DNA from: a bacterium
GTDB lineage: Bacteria; SZUA-79; Acidulodesulfobacterales; Acidulodesulfobacteraceae
DNA length: 64,000 nt
Reading direction: 5' to 3'
Assembly: GCA_021777135.1 (NCBI GenBank)
Contig: JAJYDX010000007.1
Location: 24,798 to 88,797 of the forward strand
Positions 63,294 to 64,000 of the stretch are shown here, piece by piece. The position numbers and the translations under genes are program-made. How positions within the stretch are numbered: position 1 is the first letter of the stretch; each line of letters opens with the position of its first letter. Under the pieces are notes generated by a model. That model ran no database searches, was not told the origin of the DNA, and saw only the letters and a list, made by a program, of their open reading frames with translations.

Positions 63294-63581
63294 TTAAGCC
63301 TTTTTGCTGGTTCTGACAGATTTAGATCCCGTTTGTTTTTTTCTTGTTGCAGACGAAGAAGAGACGGTCTTTGTTCTTGTTAAACTTTTTCTTTTAGATT
63401 TCGCAGGTTTTTCGTCTTCTTCAGGCGTAACGTCTATTTCGTCTTTTCCCGAAACGCTGTTTTTAAAATTTTTTAAAGCTTTGCCAAGCCCGCTTCCTAT
63501 CTCTGGGAGCTTGCCCGCGCCGAATATCAAAAAAACAACTACAAGTATAATTATTATTGTTACAGGTGACCATCCAAACAT
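63294..63581 (-). CDS. tatA: Twin-arginine translocase subunit TatA
   Basis: The ATG at 63581 (GGAGG nine bases before) is preferred over a GTG at 63596. The protein has the short membrane helix [20 protein letters not shown] with [19 protein letters not shown] after it, the TatA/TatE signature FGAGKLPE with the conserved phenylalanine and amphipathic helix. A basic, Ser-Thr-Lys-rich tail of about 40 residues follows. It forms the pore for folded proteins with twin-arginine signals. tatC is not in the window. Confidence 0.9.
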   Translation of the reverse strand: MFGWSPVTIIIILVVVFLIFGAGKLPEIGSGLGKALKNFKNSVSGKDEIDVTPEEDEKPAKSKRKSLTRTKTVSSSSATRKKQTGSKSVRTSKKA

Positions 63582-63622
63582 ATAATATGCCTCCACGATT
63601 AGCTTTAAAGGTAATTAAAATT

Positions 63623-63909
63623 CTTATCTCTTGCGCGCTCAACTTTCGTTTCGCGCTATATCGAGGGTTCGACTCAATCCCCTTACTGCTTTTTATTAAC
63701 GTATAAGCTTTAAACAATATACTGCTTTACTGGCGGAGAGAGAGGGAGGAGCTTTCCTTAATGAAAGCTTTAAACCTAACGAACTTATCTCTTGCGCGCT
63801 CAACTTTCGTTTCGCGCTATATCGAGGGTTCGACTCAATCCCCTTACTGCTTTTTATTAACGTATAAGCTTTAAACAATATACTGTTTTACTGGCGGAGA
63901 GAGAGGGAG
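63623..63909. repeat. Two direct copies of a 126-bp repeat that include the 3' end of tRNA-Ser
   Basis: Copies at 63623-63748 and 63784-63909 differ only at 63725/63886 (C or T) and are separated by 35 bases that hold a AGCTTTC/GAAAGCT hairpin. The second copy ends inside the tRNA-Ser gene, so the first carries an 18-base orphan piece of the tRNA 3' end (63731-63748). Each copy also contains, on the opposite strand, a perfect 17-base copy of the tRNA-Ser T-arm (63659-63675, 63820-63836; tRNA 63907-63923). Coding predictions in it are not credible. Confidence 0.85.
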
Positions 63910-63981
63910 TCGAACCCTCGATAGACTTACATCTATACATGATTTCCAATCATGCTCCTTCGGCCTCTCGGACATCTCTCC
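63892..63981 (-). tRNA. tRNA-Ser (GGA)
   Basis: The 90-base minus-strand tRNA has acceptor stem GGAGAGA/TCTCTCC, discriminator G and encoded CCA. The anticodon stem-loop ATGATT-GGA-AATCAT gives GGA, with a long variable arm of class II and T loop TTCGACT. Confidence 0.96.
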
Positions 63982-64000
63982 TGAAAATTTATTGCTCGCA

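Noticed and set aside
63463..63878. Two near-identical short frames in the 126-bp repeat
   Set aside because: They only reflect the duplicated DNA and cover tRNA-derived sequence.
63623..63909. CRISPR array
   Set aside because: There are only two long copies with one short spacer, and no cas genes.

Overview
The window is a stretch of a low-GC bacterial chromosome with an outer membrane (TamB and an Omp85 protein, an RND pump, lipoproteins) and type IV pilus or type II secretion parts. It carries anaerobic cobalamin synthesis, a selenocysteine tRNA and c-di-GMP and c-di-AMP enzymes. The block tilS-ftsH-folP-cdaA-ybbR-glmM-pdxJ-acpS-nnrD-CBS-tsaE-(lpd)-lysC-cimA follows an order I know from Geobacter-type Deltaproteobacteria. 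Together with the AT-rich composition and the sulfur genes, this suggests a deltaproteobacterial sulfur-cycling lineage, for example the Sva0485/Acidulodesulfobacterales type. That placement is an inference; no marker phylogeny could be run.

Layout. 1-6.6 kb: a c-di-GMP sensor protein cut by the left edge (minus strand), a CelD/BcsL-type acetyltransferase and a RhlE-type helicase. 6.7-14.2 kb: an orphan response regulator, then TamB and an Omp85 protein. 14.2-21.8 kb: an overlapping cobalamin run cbiD-cbiET-cbiL-cbiF-cbiG-cbiH ending in a UDP-xylose synthase-like gene. 22-24.1 kb: tRNA-Asn and a chemoreceptor. 24.3-28.5 kb: tautomerase, aroD, then pilB/gspE and pilC/gspF. 28.6-32.9 kb: an RND adaptor and pump. 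32.9-44.5 kb: the sulfur region described below. 44.5-61.3 kb: the housekeeping block. 61.3-64 kb: class II aldolase, tRNA-Sec, a membrane-anchored protein, tatA, a 126-bp near-perfect repeat pair and tRNA-Ser.

The most interesting region is 33.7-44.5 kb. An ArsR-type regulator, with a clear sigma70-like promoter overlapped by an 8-4-8 inverted repeat, precedes five genes matching the sulfur-oxidising heterodisulfide-reductase-like (sHdr) set in the order C1-B1-A-C2-B2. A terminator and a new promoter follow. Next come two GcvH-like lipoate-binding proteins (LbpA) and the lipoate assembly genes lipS1, a lipoate ligase of the sLpl(AB) kind fused to a DUF116-like cysteine-rich domain, and lipS2, followed by an OsmC-family protein. 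The parts fit one pathway: lipS1/sLpl/lipS2 make the lipoyl group on LbpA, and LbpA and sHdr handle sulfane sulfur in the cytoplasm. The sHdr/LbpA pathway itself is already described. What looks less usual is the absence of the small 'hyp' gene and of TusA, DsrE, rhodanese and LipT genes, the DUF116 fusion, the second LbpA and the changed cysteine pattern of the regulator. A dihydrolipoyl dehydrogenase gene inserted in the housekeeping block could serve the same lipoyl carriers.
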